Shown here piece by piece: positions 62,613 to 64,000 of a DNA stretch of 64,000 nucleotides (positions are counted from its first letter, which is position 1; each line of letters opens with the position of its first letter). The stretch lies in assembly GCF_016863435.1 (NCBI RefSeq), contig NZ_BOOW01000009.1, forward strand, positions 1 to 64,000. The letters are read 5' to 3'. A model generated the notes under the pieces. That model did not search any database, had not been told where the DNA came from, and saw only the letters and a list, made by a program, of their open reading frames with translations. A program made the position numbers and the translations under genes. The stretch is from Sinosporangium siamense. Lineage in GTDB: Bacteria > Actinomycetota > Actinomycetes > Streptosporangiales > Streptosporangiaceae.

Positions 62613-64000
62613 GTGACCGAGCGAGCGGTGCGGCTCCCCGCGTGGGCCGCCGTGATGAGCGGGCTGGTGGGCGGGGCCGTCGCTTTCGCGGTGGCGTTCC
62701 TGGTCGCGGGGCTTGTGGACGCGCGGGCGTTTCCCGTCCTGGCGGTGGGCGACGCCATCGTGGATCTCTCCCCGGCGTGGCTTAAGAACTGGGCGATCGC
62801 GCAGTTCGGGGAATACGACAAAGTCGTGTTGCTGACGTGTGTCTCGGTCGTGCTCGCCGGGTTCGCCGCCGGCCTCGGGCTCGCGGCCCGCCGGCGGATC
62901 GCATATGCCGTGGCCGGCGTGGTGCTCCTCGGTGTGGTGGGGGCGTGGGCCGTGCTCTCCCGTCCGGGGGCCACGGCCGCCGGCATCCTGCCGACCGCCG
63001 TCGGCACCGCGGTGGGGGCGTGGACGTTGTCGTGGCTGGTGCGGCGGGCCATGGGAGCGCCCGCAGCGGGTGATGAAGCGGCGCGTCGTGAAGCGGCGGG
63101 CCGTGAGGCCGCAGGCGGGGCCGCGGCGGGTGGCGAGGCGGCGGGGCATGACGCGGGGGAGGCCGGCGAGGCCGGCCGGGCTCTGCCGTACGAGACGCCG
63201 CCCCGCGAGCCGGAGCGGCCGGCGGTGATACGGCCGGGCAGGAGTGCGGGGTTCGACCGGCGCAGATTGCTTCAGGGCGCCGCGGGCGGGCTTGTGGTGG
63301 CAGGTGCCGCCGGGGTGGCGGGCCGGGTCCTGACCGACCGTATGGCGGTGTCGGGGGCGCGGGAGAGCCTGCGGCTGCCGAGGCCGGCCCTTCCGGCGCC
63401 GCCCCTCCCGGCGGGAGTGGATCTCCGCCTCAACGGGCTGTCGCCCTTTGTCACACCCAACGATGACTTCTACAGAGTGGACACCGCGCTCATCGTCCCC
63501 CAGGTGGACCCGCGGGTGTGGTCGTTGCGTGTGCACGGGCTGGTGGAGCGGCCGATCATCCTCACCTTCGGCGACCTGCTCCGCCGTCCACTGCTCGAGG
63601 CCGACATCACGCTGGCGTGCGTCTCCAACGAGGTCGGCGGTCCCCTCGTCGGCAACGCCCGCTGGCTCGGCGCACGCCTGAGCGATCTGCTGCGGGAGGC
63701 GCGGGTGCGGCGCGGCGCCGACATGCTGCTCTCGACGTCGGCCGACGGCTGGACCTGCGGCACGCCGATCGACGTCGTCATGGACGGCCGCGACTCCCTG
63801 CTCGCGGTGGGGATGAACGGCGTGCCGCTGCCGCAGGCGCACGGGTTCCCCGTCAGGCAGGTCGTGCCGGGACTCTACGGCTATGTCTCGGCCACCAAGT
63901 GGATCGTCGACATCAAGGTCACCAAGTTCACCGTGGACCAGGCCTATTGGACCCCGCGCGGCTGGGCGGAGCGTGCGCCGGTCAAGACCCAGTCCCGCAT
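62613..64000 (+). CDS. Membrane-anchored molybdopterin-dependent oxidoreductase (3' end outside window)
   Basis: An open frame from GTG 62613, with GGAG four bases upstream, runs to the window end (462 residues so far). It has about four membrane helices (residues 10-145), an Ala/Glu/Gly-rich linker (150-190), then a twin-arginine-like segment DRRRLLQGAAGGLVVAGAAG and a sulfite-oxidase-type Mo domain. CVSNEVGG holds the expected molybdenum-binding cysteine, and DFYRVDTALIVPQVDPRVWSL and GFPVRQVVPGLYG are also typical. The C-terminal dimerisation domain is cut off. Substrate unknown. Confidence 0.8.
   Translation, partial: MTERAVRLPAWAAVMSGLVGGAVAFAVAFLVAGLVDARAFPVLAVGDAIVDLSPAWLKNWAIAQFGEYDKVVLLTCVSVVLAGFAAGLGLAARRRIAYAVAGVVLLGVVGAWAVLSRPGATAAGILPTAVGTAVGAWTLSWLVRRAMGAPAAGDEAARREAAGREAAGGAAAGGEAAGHDAGEAGEAGRALPYETPPREPERPAVIRPGRSAGFDRRRLLQGAAGGLVVAGAAGVAGRVLTDRMAVSGARESLRLPRPALPAPPLPAGVDLRLNGLSPFVTPNDDFYRVDTALIVPQVDPRVWSLRVHGLVERPIILTFGDLLRRPLLEADITLACVSNEVGGPLVGNARWLGARLSDLLREARVRRGADMLLSTSADGWTCGTPIDVVMDGRDSLLAVGMNGVPLPQAHGFPVRQVVPGLYGYVSATKWIVDIKVTKFTVDQAYWTPRGWAERAPVKTQSR

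Overview
This is a GC-rich (roughly 70 percent), densely coded chromosomal window from an actinomycete. The gene order is that of the conserved actinobacterial block around the F1Fo ATP synthase operon: glyA-wecA-atpI-atpBEFHAGDC-DUF2550-pduO, then nucS, methylmalonyl-CoA epimerase, thiolase, thioredoxin/TPR protein, pncB, clpS-DUF2017-mec-cysO-cysM, murI-MBL phosphodiesterase-rph-rdgB. As I recall it, this matches the order seen in Mycobacterium tuberculosis (about Rv1302 to Rv1341) and in Streptomyces. A FilP/Scy-like coiled-coil protein, an isobutyryl-CoA mutase, a GH84 hexosaminidase with a DasR-like operator and a Rex-like operator at the ATP synthase promoter suggest a filamentous, sporulating actinomycete (Streptosporangiales or close relatives; the order is an inference). 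No prophage, insertion sequence, CRISPR array, rRNA or tRNA was found.

Layout. 1-0.7 kb: two hypothetical genes, one partial and one resembling a WXG100-type helical protein. 0.8-12.8 kb: one-carbon metabolism (glyA), lipid-linked sugar transferase WecA with a very long low-complexity tail, and the complete ATP synthase operon with two different assembly/ion genes (atpI and an atpZ-like gene). 12.8-18.5 kb: cobalamin adenosyltransferase, an ABC exporter with its own two-component system, a STAS anti-anti-sigma protein and a TetR regulator. 18.8-25 kb: mismatch endonuclease NucS, a zinc-ribbon protein, two alpha/beta hydrolases, an AI-2E family exporter, the FilP/Scy-like protein and methylmalonyl-CoA epimerase. 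25-36 kb: thiolase, DUF4230 and membrane proteins, MarR regulator, secreted S8 protease, IcmA, CnoX-like co-chaperone, malic enzyme. 36-50.7 kb is the accessory part: secreted GH84 enzyme, LPXTG surface protein, YqgE, TetR/MFS efflux pair with repeated operators, DUF3039, secreted M43 metalloprotease, second MFS pump, DEAD/DEAH helicase and a heptad-repeat coiled coil. 50.7-62.3 kb: NAD salvage (pncA, pncB), ClpS, the CysO/Mec/CysM cysteine pathway, DUF3352, PRC-barrel, thioesterase, murI, MBL, rph, rdgB. 62.6-64 kb: a truncated membrane-anchored molybdopterin oxidoreductase.

How the genes work together. Three themes recur. The first is energy and redox: ATP synthase behind a Rex-type operator, NAD salvage and malic enzyme. 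The second is short-chain acyl-CoA and cobalamin metabolism: PduO makes adenosylcobalamin for IcmA, while the epimerase and thiolase serve the propionyl/methylmalonyl and acetoacetyl-CoA branches. The third is cysteine made on a protein carrier: CysM adds sulfur from thiocarboxylated CysO, and Mec releases the cysteine. The CysO here carries two residues after Gly-Gly and is preceded by a putative leader peptide and competing hairpins.

I found no clear new multigene system. The most interesting items are regulatory: the Rex-like and DasR-like operators, the cysO leader/attenuator and the TetR/MFS operator pair. The GG-MR tail of CysO and a group of leaderless promoters also merit checking.
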